This document shows positions 17,090-27,017 of a stretch of 64,000 nt of DNA, in pieces. This stretch comes from DASTCZ01 sp963704455 (GTDB taxonomy: Bacteria; Acidobacteriota; Terriglobia; Acidiferrales; UBA7541): NCBI GenBank assembly GCA_963704455.1, contig OY969905.1, forward strand, positions 2,294,001 through 2,358,000, written 5' to 3'. The notes under the pieces were generated by a model. It saw only the letters and a list, made by a program, of their open reading frames with translations. It was not told the origin of the DNA and made no database searches. How positions within the stretch are numbered: the first letter of the stretch is position 1; every line of letters begins with the position of its first letter. Both the position numbers and the translations under genes were made by a program.

Positions 17090-17166
17090 GGGCCCGTAGC
17101 TCAGCTGGTTAGAGCAGCGGACTCATAATCCGTCGGTCCCAGGTTCGAATCCTGGCGGGCCCACCA
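17090..17166 (+). tRNA. tRNA with CAT anticodon (tRNA-Met or tRNA-Ile2)
   Basis: A full cloverleaf with encoded CCA. The acceptor stem is GGGCCCG/CGGGCCC, the anticodon stem is GCGGA/TCCGT around loop CTCATAA, the T-arm carries GGTTCGAATCC, and the discriminator is A. CAT can be elongator Met or lysidine-modified Ile2. The C4-G69 and C5-G68 pairs in the acceptor stem are those known to favour TilS in E. coli tRNA-Ile2, so Ile2 is a little more likely; that is inference. It is the presumed attachment site of the element. Confidence 0.93.
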
Positions 17167-17340
17167 AATGTTTTTTAGGTCCTGCAAACACAATCAGTTG
17201 AATCTTCCATCTTCTTACTTCGACATCCAAATTGAGAACACATGAGAATAAAAATTCGCTGACTCGCTGCACAGCACGACGTTGCGAGTCCGGAGGAACG
17301 TGATTTTGGTGAGAGACAACCACCTCGCCGCGCGAGGCGG

Positions 17341-20300
17341 TTATTGTGTAACCGTGAGGGTAAGCGGCACAGTCACTCTGTTGGAGCCTGCCGATACTGT
17401 GACATTTATTGTGTAAGTTCCGGCCGGAGTTCTATTGCCACCAATGTTCGATGAGTTGTTGCAGCCGGATATTCCGCTCAAAACCACCGCAATCAGGAAG
17501 CCTGCGACATATAAGAGCCGCGGCCGCGCTCGCTTCTGCCGGGCCAACTGCAGCGCTGTCAGCATTGCCAGGAGCGCACCGAATCCGAAGAGGAGCAACC
17601 GCCAGTGTTCGCCCAGTGGCCGGCGATCTTGGAGTGGAACGCTGCTGCCGTTTCCTCCAAGCGTGACCGTGACCACACCGGAGTAGACACCATTCAAAGT
17701 GAGATTTTGCATTAGCGTGGGGACGCACAGCGTATTCGGGGGGCAGCCAGTCACCATGATAGTCGGATTGTTCATAAACCCCGGAAGATTCAAGACATCG
17801 CCCGCAATACAGGTAATAGAAACAAACGTTGTCGTCCCTCCCGTACCCAAAGTCTGGGGTGGAGGCTGGATCCCGCAGTTTATGATCTGCACAACTTGAA
17901 GCGTGTTCGGACTCGATGTGCTCGAAAGAAGTTGAGGCGAATTTGCGTCTGGCGTAAATGTTGCCGACAGCGTCGTGCTACCCGGCCCCGACCCCAAAAT
18001 TACCAATGGGCATGACCCCACACCGTTGGTCAACTGAGCTGAGCATGTATCCGGTGTGCTGTTTGAGTCCGTTATTGTGACGGTGCCAGTGGGGATGACG
18101 ATGGGGCCGCCAGTTGGCCCTTGAACTGTAAATGCCACGGTGACCGGGGCTGTGTTTCCCACCAACGTGAAGTCCGCAGGCAGAATAATGCCCTGGTCGT
18201 TGGAATTCGCTCCCGTAATGGTGGTGAGAGTAAGAAGTGCCGGTGCGATAACCGCCTTCGGAGTATCCGTGACCGTGATTGTCTCCGGGTCTATAACCTG
18301 AGCCGCAGGCATCGCGCCCGGCGTGTCCGTGATGGTGATCGTCTCAGGATCCATAACCTGCGCCGCAGGCATCGCGCCCGGCGTGTCCGTGACGGTAATC
18401 GTCTCTGGATCCATAACCTGCGCTGCAACAATCGCGGTCGGCGTGTCGGTCACGTGAATCGTCTCAGGGTCATTCACCATGGCGTAACCCGTAATCGTCG
18501 TCGTTGCGGATGACTGACTCGAATCACTCTCCGAGTCGCTGACGTTGACTGTGAGAGTCAACTGGCCCGCCGTATTCGGCGTGACGACCAACGTGAGGCT
18601 TTCGGAAGCTTGCGAGGAGAGCGTGCCAATATTGCATTGGAATGTAGTGGTCGGAGTGTTTCCTGTCGGCGGCTCGCCGGTACAGGGCGGGTTCAATCCT
18701 GCCAAGCTGTCGAACGTGACAGCGGGGGTGAAAACGAATGCGACAATTACATTTGTCTCGCTCGAGGGACTGCCATTCATTACATTGACGGTGTACGTCA
18801 ACTGGCTGCCGACAAAACCCTGAGTCGGGCTTCCTGGCAAAGTAACTGTCAGGTTCGTTCCTGCTGTGCCCGTGCCAGTAAGCGCATAGGTGTGAGTGAA
18901 AAGCCCGGGGTTTTGCGCCGATTGCGCTCCGCTTGGAGAATTATCGAGGAAAGTCAGTCCACCAGAGTTTGCCCCAGCTGCGGTCGGCGTAAATGTTGCG
19001 TTCACGGTGCAGAATTGTCCCGGAGTAGTAAGGGAGTACGTCAGTCCGGCTGGGCTGCCGGATGGAGCCGCCGGACAAGTGCTGGCGTCGAACGTGAACG
19101 GAACGGAAAGCGGAGTGGTGGTTGAGAATGGCGTGATTCCAAACAACAGGTTTGGCCCACCTGTATTGGTCACCGTGAATGGTTGCATCGCCGGGCTGCC
19201 TACCGCCACGCTTCCGAATCCAATGCTGGGAGGCATGAAGCCGATTTCCGGATAACCGATGCCCGGCACTTCGTTGAGCAGCACGGCGACCATATTGCCT
19301 GATCCTCCGCTACTGGCGCTTACTCCGTCGGCAACAGCAATGTCCGGCTTGCCATCCCCGTTGAAATCGGCCACAACCAGCGAAGTCGGATTCAACCCGG
19401 CGGCGAATGTCGGCGGGTTCGTGGTCGCAAAATTACCTTTTCCATCTCCGGTGAGGATCTGCACAGTGTCAAAGTCAAAACCGATTGGGACCGCCAGATC
19501 CAAGTTGCCATCGCCATTGAAGTCGGCGGTGGCAATCGGGCCGATGAGAAAAGAAAGCGGAATTGTAGCACCGGCAGTGTTGGGAAAAACACCGCCGCCC
19601 TGGTTCAATAGAATGGCAATCGCGCTTGGGTTGAGTCCGAATGGAGATGCCACGGCGATATCCGGTTTACCGTCGTTATTAAAGTCACCAACCGTCATTC
19701 CAATAGGTTGGGTGAGCCCGGTTGGGTAGCCAGCGAGGGTTGCAAAGCTGAGGGGGGCGGCAGGGCAAGCCGAAGCATTGGCGTTGTTAATTAGGATCCC
19801 GACCTCATTGTTGCCCTGATTCAGGACGGCGATGTCCGGCAAGCCATCTCCATTGAAATCGGCAACCGCAAGCGCAACCGGATCCGCGCCCAAGCCGACG
19901 AAAATCGACAGCGGAGGGGAATTGAAGGTTCCAGCTCCGTTTCCACTGAACACGAGTACCTCGCTGCCATTGCCGATGGCGAATGCCAAGTCGGTCTTGC
20001 CGTCGCAATTGAAATCCCCAGCGGCCATGGCGGTCACGGGTGGTTGCGAGGACAGACCAGCGTTTGAGATGAGGGTGGGAGAGGAAGGGCCGCTCACTCC
20101 ACCCGTGATGATATAAGCAGCCGCGACGTTTGTGGTCGAGTTGAACGTTGCGAAGGCGACAAATGGAATTGCGCAAGGGTTGGAATTGTCCAGACACCCG
20201 GAAGTTAAGGCCGTGATATTCCCAGCCCCGGCTGGAGCGGGAATCGGCCCAAATATCTGGGGGAGCGTGCCATTCGGCCCGCTGGCAGGCGCGCCGAGCA

Positions 20301-21897
20301 CAGTGACTGTATCGCCGCCACCCTGTGCGACGGCCACGTCCTGCTCGCCATTCCCGAAAAAATTCTGAAGCAAACTGATTTGTGATGGAGCCGTCCCCGC
20401 AGCAAACGCTTGTGTTCCCTCGAGGATGCCAGCCGTGTTGTTCAGAAAGACGCTCAGGTAGCCCCCCCGGGGAGGGAGCGCGGCAAGGATCACATCCGGA
20501 AACCCATCATTATTGAGGTCCCCTGAGACCGCTGCGGTAGGGTTCTCGCCGGCGACGTAGTTGCTGCCTGTCGTTTGAAGGATTCCTCCCGCGGAGTCGA
20601 GCAGCACAGTCATTCCGTTGTTCGTATTCGAGAACAGGAGGCCGGGAAAGCCGTTGAAATTCGCAGTAAGGAAAGCCCGGGAGGGATATATCGGCAAGCC
20701 GGTAATCGTCTGCCCTGCCATCGGTCCTGCGCTGGTCTGGCACGACGTGATGGAGGCCGGTGTGCCCGAAGGAGAACAAGACGATAGATTGCCATGCCCG
20801 TCGCCATAGAGAATAAAAATCGCGCCGTCGGCGGAGTCTTCCGCTGCCACGTCCGGGTTGCCATCACCGTTAAAGTCCGCCACCGCGATACCGTTCAGCG
20901 GGCCTGTGTTCGGCGTCTGTGGCAGAACGATAGCAGACTGGAGGACAAACGTTCCTTGACCGTTGTTATTCCACACTTCAATGGTATTCGTGTTGCCCCC
21001 CGCAGCTTTGGGAGAGATCGCCACGGCCAGGTCCTGCGTGTTCTGCGCGGCGGCTTGCCCGTTAAAATTGCCGGCAGCCAGACCTGTGACCGTCTGGGCG
21101 GACGACGCGACCGTCGGGAAATTTTGGCTGAAGCAGACCAGCCCGGGGGAGCATTTGCCCATATTTGTAGTATTGAGTAATACCGTTAGGGAGTGATTGG
21201 TGCCAAAATTATTCTCGAGGACGATGTCATTCTTACCTGTGCCACTGAAATTGCCCACGACGAACGGCTCTGCAGCGAAGCCGCAAAAAATACCCGGAGC
21301 TCCACTTCCTTCAGGGATTTGGTTGGGCACAGTCTGGAAAGTTCCGTCACCGTTCCCGAGGAACACGTTCACATTGCAATCAGCATCGGCGGTCACAAGA
21401 TCCAGCTTGCCGTCGCCATTCATGTCGGCCAATGAGATTTGGAACCCAACGAGGAGAATCCCATTCGGATTGGTACCATTAATCGCGGTGGTTACCGGCG
21501 GGTATCCAAAGGTGCCATTGCCCCCCCCAAGAAAAGTATCAATGTTCGAGCCGCAGATTAACACGAGGTCCTGCTTGCCGCGATTCGCGGTATCGCCCAG
21601 GGTAAATGGGGCGTTACCCGGCGAGCATGCCGGCGGAAGCGTAATAGTCGGAGCATTATTGAACATCGGTGGAGGCGGAGGACCCTGGCTCATTGCCGGC
21701 GCGGCGAGGAAAAGCGCCGACGCTGCCGCCAGAAGCGCCATGCCCAGCCGGGCGAGAATTATCCGCGAGGGAGCCATCAGAAGGCCCACGCGGCGGCGCG
21801 ACGCCAGCGACTTGGTCCGGCGAATACGGCCAGCCGGATTGGGCTGTAGGCTATTCCCGCCGCAACTTTCCGGTGATCCCTGCTTCACTTTCCCCAC
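17341..21897 (-). CDS. Giant secreted FG-GAP/VCBS beta-propeller and Ig-like protein
   Basis: 1518 residues. A signal region lies at about 50-72 (LGMALLAAASALFLAAPAMS). Many FG-GAP/VCBS repeats follow, with DFNGDGxPDIAV or DLNNDGFPD signatures carrying Ca-binding Asp/Asn, to about residue 870. Then come an Ig-like domain (PSIGFGSVAVGSPAMQPFTV), a DUF11-like region, four 20-residue repeats (about 1140-1220) and another Ig-like domain. The C-terminus has two hydrophobic helices, LSGISGC and a last beta domain. The start is uncertain: GTG 21897 has AGGA upstream, while ATG 21777 gives a standard signal length. Likely surface-attached; function unknown. A G+C-rich hairpin sits just past the stop. 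Confidence 0.85.
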   Translation of the reverse strand: MGKVKQGSPESCGGNSLQPNPAGRIRRTKSLASRRRVGLLMAPSRIILARLGMALLAAASALFLAAPAMSQGPPPPPMFNNAPTITLPPACSPGNAPFTLGDTANRGKQDLVLICGSNIDTFLGGGNGTFGYPPVTTAINGTNPNGILLVGFQISLADMNGDGKLDLVTADADCNVNVFLGNGDGTFQTVPNQIPEGSGAPGIFCGFAAEPFVVGNFSGTGKNDIVLENNFGTNHSLTVLLNTTNMGKCSPGLVCFSQNFPTVASSAQTVTGLAAGNFNGQAAAQNTQDLAVAISPKAAGGNTNTIEVWNNNGQGTFVLQSAIVLPQTPNTGPLNGIAVADFNGDGNPDVAAEDSADGAIFILYGDGHGNLSSCSPSGTPASITSCQTSAGPMAGQTITGLPIYPSRAFLTANFNGFPGLLFSNTNNGMTVLLDSAGGILQTTGSNYVAGENPTAAVSGDLNNDGFPDVILAALPPRGGYLSVFLNNTAGILEGTQAFAAGTAPSQISLLQNFFGNGEQDVAVAQGGGDTVTVLGAPASGPNGTLPQIFGPIPAPAGAGNITALTSGCLDNSNPCAIPFVAFATFNSTTNVAAAYIITGGVSGPSSPTLISNAGLSSQPPVTAMAAGDFNCDGKTDLAFAIGNGSEVLVFSGNGAGTFNSPPLSIFVGLGADPVALAVADFNGDGLPDIAVLNQGNNEVGILINNANASACPAAPLSFATLAGYPTGLTQPIGMTVGDFNNDGKPDIAVASPFGLNPSAIAILLNQGGGVFPNTAGATIPLSFLIGPIATADFNGDGNLDLAVPIGFDFDTVQILTGDGKGNFATTNPPTFAAGLNPTSLVVADFNGDGKPDIAVADGVSASSGGSGNMVAVLLNEVPGIGYPEIGFMPPSIGFGSVAVGSPAMQPFTVTNTGGPNLLFGITPFSTTTPLSVPFTFDASTCPAAPSGSPAGLTYSLTTPGQFCTVNATFTPTAAGANSGGLTFLDNSPSGAQSAQNPGLFTHTYALTGTGTAGTNLTVTLPGSPTQGFVGSQLTYTVNVMNGSPSSETNVIVAFVFTPAVTFDSLAGLNPPCTGEPPTGNTPTTTFQCNIGTLSSQASESLTLVVTPNTAGQLTLTVNVSDSESDSSQSSATTTITGYAMVNDPETIHVTDTPTAIVAAQVMDPETITVTDTPGAMPAAQVMDPETITITDTPGAMPAAQVIDPETITVTDTPKAVIAPALLTLTTITGANSNDQGIILPADFTLVGNTAPVTVAFTVQGPTGGPIVIPTGTVTITDSNSTPDTCSAQLTNGVGSCPLVILGSGPGSTTLSATFTPDANSPQLLSSTSSPNTLQVVQIINCGIQPPPQTLGTGGTTTFVSITCIAGDVLNLPGFMNNPTIMVTGCPPNTLCVPTLMQNLTLNGVYSGVVTVTLGGNGSSVPLQDRRPLGEHWRLLLFGFGALLAMLTALQLARQKRARPRLLYVAGFLIAVVLSGISGCNNSSNIGGNRTPAGTYTINVTVSAGSNRVTVPLTLTVTQ
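18241..18480 (-). repeat. Four tandem 60-bp repeats inside the giant propeller gene
   Basis: The period is exactly 60 bp with four copies at 18241, 18301, 18361 and 18421. Copies two and three are the most alike; the outer copies have diverged. Each copy encodes 20 residues with the core DPETITVTDTPxA and keeps the reading frame. The region forms a Thr/Pro-rich linker between domains and can expand or shrink by slippage without a frameshift. Confidence 0.9.
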
Positions 21898-21974
21898 AGC
21901 TTCCTCACTCCATTCGCTCGGCTAAATCCCTCAGCCAAGCCGACAGGCCCAGCTTTTCAACGCGATTCTGCCGT

Positions 21975-22823
21975 TTACGAGAAGCTAAACGTCACCGTGA
22001 CCTGAACGATTTGATTGGCCGCCACAGGCACGCCAGAGCCAGGAAGCGGGGCGCTCGAGAAGGGATTGGTAATAATAGAGCCAATAAACCCAGTAGTGGG
22101 GACTGGGTTCGCGAGGCACATCGGGACGGTTTGCGCATTACCGCAAGATCCAAGTGTGGTCTGCACTGACGTGATGTTTCCGCCGACGCCGACCGTAAAA
22201 GTGCCGGTAAGTGAAAAACTGGTTGAATTTGAATTATAGTTGACGGCCAGGTTGGGGGAGCAGACCCCCGGGGCACCCGGCGAGGCTAAACATGGAGCGA
22301 CATACCCGGTTCCGGCTTGGACAATCACGCAGGAGCCTGCACCTAGACACGGGTTAGTGAGGGTGCCACCGGAAAAGGCTATCGCCCACGGCCCCGGTAC
22401 AGAATTTTGTCCCAGGATGCTTGCCAGGACAACTTTGCCACCCGCTGTAATCGTATTCTCGAACTCAGTAAGTGAGACAACCTTGCCATCTGGGTTCTTT
22501 ACGACGATGGTCCAGTGGCCATGCACCGTGAGGCCTTCAGTTTGACCCTTTGGCGCGGTCGGCTCTGCCGCGGGCCTCAGCGTTGTTGCCTGTGCCGCTG
22601 GAGCGGGATTCGCGGACGCAACCTGCGCGGATGTAATGGAGCTGGACGACTTCGCGGTGGGCGAGGCGCCGGAACTCGCCACCGCGTCCGTCTGTGGTGG
22701 CTTCGATTGCGCCCGGGCTGGCCCGACGCAGATCAGAGCCAAAGCTACAATTCCGGCGAGGCTAAGAATTCTCCTTGCAGTGCGAAGAACATTTCCTTTG
22801 GTAATGCTAAATGTTGCGTTCAT
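21975..22823 (-). CDS. Secreted protein of unknown function, shares its leader with the next propeller gene
   Basis: 282 residues. Residues 1-39 are a signal peptide (SLAGIVALALICVGPARA) nearly identical to that of the 1256-residue protein upstream on the same strand. An Ala/Ser-rich linker (40-95) precedes a beta-rich domain with HGHWTIVVKNPDGKVVS and SLTEFENTITAGGKVVLASIL, the style of acidobacterial extracellular or phage-tail-like beta proteins. The end, QIVQVTVTFSFS, ends in a strand with a terminal aromatic. Start 22823 has a GGGAG site. Function unknown. Confidence 0.75.
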   Translation of the reverse strand: MNATFSITKGNVLRTARRILSLAGIVALALICVGPARAQSKPPQTDAVASSGASPTAKSSSSITSAQVASANPAPAAQATTLRPAAEPTAPKGQTEGLTVHGHWTIVVKNPDGKVVSLTEFENTITAGGKVVLASILGQNSVPGPWAIAFSGGTLTNPCLGAGSCVIVQAGTGYVAPCLASPGAPGVCSPNLAVNYNSNSTSFSLTGTFTVGVGGNITSVQTTLGSCGNAQTVPMCLANPVPTTGFIGSIITNPFSSAPLPGSGVPVAANQIVQVTVTFSFS

Positions 22824-23246
22824 CTGGTGTCTCCCTCTTTCCCGCTCGTTTTTTGCAAATCTGGCCCAGCTTGCGATACGTCCGAATCAGGGTGTGTACG
22901 CTCCTGTGCGAATTGCTTAGCCCGCGCGGCAAGAAGCAATTACTCGGAGTCTATTTCCGCGTTTTCCATCCGAACAGACCCCATTGGCGCACAGCTCCCT
23001 AGAAACGTTGCGCGAGACTTTGCACCAAAGGCACGCCGGGCGTCAATGGACGGAAGCCGGATTGTTTCTGAACTAATTCTGAACCCGTAAGCCGCGTTGA
23101 ATCAGCCTCTTACGGTGGGGGCAAAATGCGACAGATTGGGAAACCTTTCCTTAAATTTAGAGGATCCCTTCGTCCCCGTGCGGCCGTGAAACGCCTTCGC
23201 GTCCGCACGGGTCTGATGGGAGTTCCTCCCCCGCCGCGCGAGGCGG
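22824..23246 (-). promoter_or_regulatory. Duplicated leader region, degenerate copy
   Basis: 423 bp between two - strand genes. About 300 bp next to the 22823 start match the region 27018-27320 upstream of the related propeller gene. The best-conserved parts are the stretches near 23034-23098 and just before the start codon. On the - strand it can be read as a short upstream frame ending in TSGKEGDTR then an ATGA overlap with the gene, as in the other copy, but an in-frame TAA (E to stop) breaks it in the middle. Confidence 0.6.
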
Positions 23247-26200
23247 CTAATTTGTCACCGTCAGGGTCACGGGCACGGTCAGGCTGAAGGCGCCAGCCGT
23301 CACAGTGACGTTTATGGTGTAGGTACCCGGCGGAGTTCCAGGCGCACCCGTTCTCGATGAGTTGCTACAGCCGGATATGCCGCTCAACATCAAAGCAATC
23401 AGGAAGCCCGTTGCATACAAGAGCCGTGGCCTCGCTTGCTTCTGCCGCGCCAATTGCGCCGCCATCAGCAATGCCAGGAACACCCCGAACACAAAGAGCG
23501 TCAGCGGCCAGGGTTTGCCCCACGGCTGGCGGCCCACCGGTGGAACGCTGCCGGCGGTTGTGGTGATGCTGACTGATACCAAGTAAATGCCCGGTGTTCC
23601 CGTCTGAGTGATGGTGACCATCGTGACAGTGCAGCCGGTCACCGTACAGTTGGTGGCAACGGTTGGCGTAGTACTCACATTACCAGCGAGACAGATATCA
23701 AATGTAAATGAGAATGTCGTGCCCGGAGGGCCCGGGATAATATTAAAGGGAGTGCCGCAGAGAGAGATCTCCAAGACCAATTCGTTGAACGGAATCGAAG
23801 CGCTTCCGGTAAGGCTACTCGAATTCGAGTCCGGAGTGTAGATCGCCGTTATTGGCACAGTTCCCGCTCCCATAATATTCAAAGTGCACGAGCTTTTACC
23901 GCCGTTGGCTGAGGTCAGGATCACCGCCGAGCAAAACTCGTCGAGGCCGTCCTCCACAACGACGGGGCCAGTTGGCGTCACGCTGCCCGTCACCGGTGCA
24001 ACTGTAAAGTTCACCGTTACCGGGGTGGTTCCCGCCAATGCAATGTTCGTCGGCAGTGCAAAGCCTTTGTAGCTGGAACTCGTCGACGTGATGGTTGTAG
24101 TTGTAGCGATTGCTGTGACGCCGGTGGCGGTAAACGACACGATTTGAAGGTAGGGGTTGCCGGGTGTGCTTGACAGGTTGCTTTCTCCCGGCCCGGCGTT
24201 ATCGGCGAATCCCAGGGAGACGGCCGACGCACCCAAACCGGTGGGGGCAAATTTGACGGTAGCAGTGCAAGAGCTGCCGGCATTTATCGTCAATGGGACA
24301 GCACACGTAGTGGTATAGCTGAATCCGGGAGACGAAGTAAGGCCGAACGAGACCCCGCCGAGGGAGAGGGGGCCGTCGCCCGTGTTGGAAAGAGTGATCG
24401 TGTAGGTTGGGCTCTGCCCCACAGCGACATTGCCGAAATCGTAGGTGGGGTTGCCTGGCGAAAAGGTTGCAAACGGCGCGACACCGTCTCCGATGAGCAG
24501 AATGGACTGCCCGGTTCCGCTGGGTCCTGCGCTCGCGTTGCTATTTACAGCCGTCGTCGCAATGGTCAGGAGTTCGGCATAACCGTTCTGATTGAGCGTG
24601 GGAAGGAACTGCAAATTAATTGTGCACGTTCCCGTGGGATTCAGGGTTACTGGGGGGGAACTCGAATTAAATGGGAGAGGCACATTGCTGCCGTTGCAAG
24701 AGACACTCGCAATCGAGAAATATGCCGAGTCCGACCCTGAGAGGGAGATGCCGTTGACCGCGAACGGAGAATTATTGCCCGTGGGCGGGGGCGGATTCGT
24801 CAGCGTAAGCGAATATGTTCCAGTCGTATTTACAGTCACGGCCCCAAAATCAATCGGCCCAGCGTTTGAATACAGAGCATATGTCGAACTCGTCTGCGGA
24901 CCATACACAAAAACCGCGCCCGCATCAGAGTTGTTTCCGGGGACGGCGACGAGAATCGTGCCACTACCCGTAGCGGCGGACGCATTTCCGCTGACTTTTC
25001 CGTGCAATGCTGTGTAATCACCCTTCTCGTTCGTGATGGAAGGTATCGCTTTAAAGGGATTACTGATGATCGGTGAGGTGGTACCCGTCGGCCAACCCCC
25101 GGATGGTTCGGAGAAGAGATAGACGCCGCCATTGTCTGAACCAGCTGAGATCGTGCTTCCGTCATCACTGATGGAAAGATCTTCGGCAAACCCCGAGCCT
25201 ATAAATGTCGCATAATCGCTTGGCAATAGCCGAGTGGACTCAAATTGCGGATTTTCAAGCAAGCCCCAGCCATAAGGGAGAGGGGGCCGGATGTATATGT
25301 AGGCCTCACCAATGTCGTTATTCTGGCGGAGAGCTCCGACGACGACCGTATCCCCCTTCTGGTCGACGGCGGCCGCAAATCCAAGTCCGCTGTTAGTGGC
25401 GGCATCTGTACTTAGCAGCTTTGCGGTTTCAATCTTTATTATCGGCGTTGCAGGCGGATTCGGGTTGCTTGGATTCAGGCTACTCCACCCCGCATTGGGT
25501 TCCACGAAGACATACGCCTCACCCTTGAATGAATTTGCGCCAAACGATCCGGCAGCAACGGTGCCATTATATTTGCCACTGCTATTGGCAATCCCAAATC
25601 CGCTAATGGCCAGCCCAGCTCCAAAGTTGTCGAAAGGGGCCACGTCAGAGGGCTGCAGTTGGACATCTTCAGTGGTGCTCACCCATCCTCCGGTGGTTGG
25701 CTGAACGTAAACGTTTAGGTGGCTCACGCCATTACTTGGATCATATTCCCGGGCGATGATCGTAGAGCCGGTGTAATCTACTGCTAAATTGCTTCCTGGG
25801 AAAAAGTCTCCAATAGCCGGGACACTGGGGGTGAGCACTGGCACTGCCGCATTCGAATTCGTCCAGTTGAGCTCGCCACCGCCCGGCGCGGTAAACACAT
25901 AGGCCTTACCCGTGCATTCCAGCGCGGATGAAATTGTCTCGCACGTGTGATAAGGCGCTGATACGACAATGGTCATTCCGTCGCCGCTAATCGCCACGCC
26001 ATCGCCGAACCCGTCCCCGGATGCTCCGTCGAAGGCCGTCAGTACTGCTGGCGTGGCCGAGTTGGCCCATCCGCCAGTTGGCTGGACGAACACGTAAGCC
26101 TGTCCCTGGGCGGGCGTGGTGCACGCGGCAGTGGGGCCACACCCACCAGCAACAACGACCATGCCGTCGTCACTAATCCCAGTCGAAATACCAAGGAGTC

Positions 26201-27017
26201 CAATGCCGCCGGGCACGCCGCTCACAGTTAATTGAGCGACCTGCACGAAAGGATCAACGACCACCGGATAACGCGCACCGGCGGTGTTGACCCGCAGCCG
26301 GAGAAGGCCACCGCGCTCCTCAAGCCACGATTCCAACTCGCGGCCGGAGGCGTCGTAGGCCACCAATGGCCCATACCGCAGCGCTTGCAGACCTTCCTGA
26401 TTTCGCAAAGTGACCGCATGTCGTCCGGGATCAACGGATGCGCTCAAATTTCCGCGGAGGCGCAAAGCGATGTCCAACGCGCCATTGTGCGAATCTGAGA
26501 GCGCAATGGGCGGCTGCGAAATCGTAAAGCCTTGCTCAATCCCCAGCGGACCATTGACGTACCACTCAGTTAAAAGACCACGCGGGTATTCGACTCGGTT
26601 GGCGTTCGCAAGGGGCGCGATGGCGGACTTGCTTTCATTGATGAAACGGTCGCCGTAGCCCCATCCCTGGAACGCCAAATCGAAATTGGCATTCTGAAAT
26701 CGGATGTCCACGCCGCCGGCGGTGTATTGGGCGGCGAGGTGATCTGCCGGGTTCTCAGTAGCGTATCCTTGTGCGGAGGCATTTGCGCGATAGCCTCGAT
26801 AAGCGTTCCCCAGGGTCGCGGAGACGGCGGATTGGGCGCCTACGGGGATGTCGGGGCGCGCGATCCCCGCGGAACGCGCCGCCGCGTCCGTCTGTGGCGG
26901 CTTGGATTGCGCGCGGGTCGGCCCGGCGCAAACCAGCGCCAGAGCAGCAATTCCGGCGAGGCCAAGAATTTTCTTTGCAGTGCGGAGAACATTTTCTTCG
27001 CTGAGTGTTGTAATCAT
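23247..27017 (-). CDS. Giant secreted FG-GAP-like and Ig-like protein
   Basis: 1256 residues. A signal peptide (about 1-36, LVCAGPTRA) is followed by an N-terminal domain that ends VNTAGARYPVVVDPFVQ, a beta-rich trigger-like domain seen before beta-propellers. Repeats with IS(D/G)DGxTIV motifs (about 270-690) form an integrin-like propeller. Choice-of-anchor/Ig-like domains follow (DFGAVTVNTTGTYSLTL, YDFGNVAVGQSPTYTITLSN), then an Ig-like repeat and the C-terminal helices, LSGISGC and beta strand shared with the 1518-residue protein. Start ATG 27017 has AAGGAG. It is transcribed divergently from the regulator at 27393. Confidence 0.85.
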   Translation of the reverse strand: MITTLSEENVLRTAKKILGLAGIAALALVCAGPTRAQSKPPQTDAAARSAGIARPDIPVGAQSAVSATLGNAYRGYRANASAQGYATENPADHLAAQYTAGGVDIRFQNANFDLAFQGWGYGDRFINESKSAIAPLANANRVEYPRGLLTEWYVNGPLGIEQGFTISQPPIALSDSHNGALDIALRLRGNLSASVDPGRHAVTLRNQEGLQALRYGPLVAYDASGRELESWLEERGGLLRLRVNTAGARYPVVVDPFVQVAQLTVSGVPGGIGLLGISTGISDDGMVVVAGGCGPTAACTTPAQGQAYVFVQPTGGWANSATPAVLTAFDGASGDGFGDGVAISGDGMTIVVSAPYHTCETISSALECTGKAYVFTAPGGGELNWTNSNAAVPVLTPSVPAIGDFFPGSNLAVDYTGSTIIAREYDPSNGVSHLNVYVQPTTGGWVSTTEDVQLQPSDVAPFDNFGAGLAISGFGIANSSGKYNGTVAAGSFGANSFKGEAYVFVEPNAGWSSLNPSNPNPPATPIIKIETAKLLSTDAATNSGLGFAAAVDQKGDTVVVGALRQNNDIGEAYIYIRPPLPYGWGLLENPQFESTRLLPSDYATFIGSGFAEDLSISDDGSTISAGSDNGGVYLFSEPSGGWPTGTTSPIISNPFKAIPSITNEKGDYTALHGKVSGNASAATGSGTILVAVPGNNSDAGAVFVYGPQTSSTYALYSNAGPIDFGAVTVNTTGTYSLTLTNPPPPTGNNSPFAVNGISLSGSDSAYFSIASVSCNGSNVPLPFNSSSPPVTLNPTGTCTINLQFLPTLNQNGYAELLTIATTAVNSNASAGPSGTGQSILLIGDGVAPFATFSPGNPTYDFGNVAVGQSPTYTITLSNTGDGPLSLGGVSFGLTSSPGFSYTTTCAVPLTINAGSSCTATVKFAPTGLGASAVSLGFADNAGPGESNLSSTPGNPYLQIVSFTATGVTAIATTTTITSTSSSYKGFALPTNIALAGTTPVTVNFTVAPVTGSVTPTGPVVVEDGLDEFCSAVILTSANGGKSSCTLNIMGAGTVPITAIYTPDSNSSSLTGSASIPFNELVLEISLCGTPFNIIPGPPGTTFSFTFDICLAGNVSTTPTVATNCTVTGCTVTMVTITQTGTPGIYLVSVSITTTAGSVPPVGRQPWGKPWPLTLFVFGVFLALLMAAQLARQKQARPRLLYATGFLIALMLSGISGCSNSSRTGAPGTPPGTYTINVTVTAGAFSLTVPVTLTVTN

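Noticed and set aside
17123..17323. - strand frame over the tRNA
   Set aside because: The peptide end VGPPGFEPGTDGL is the well-known artefact of translating a tRNA in reverse.
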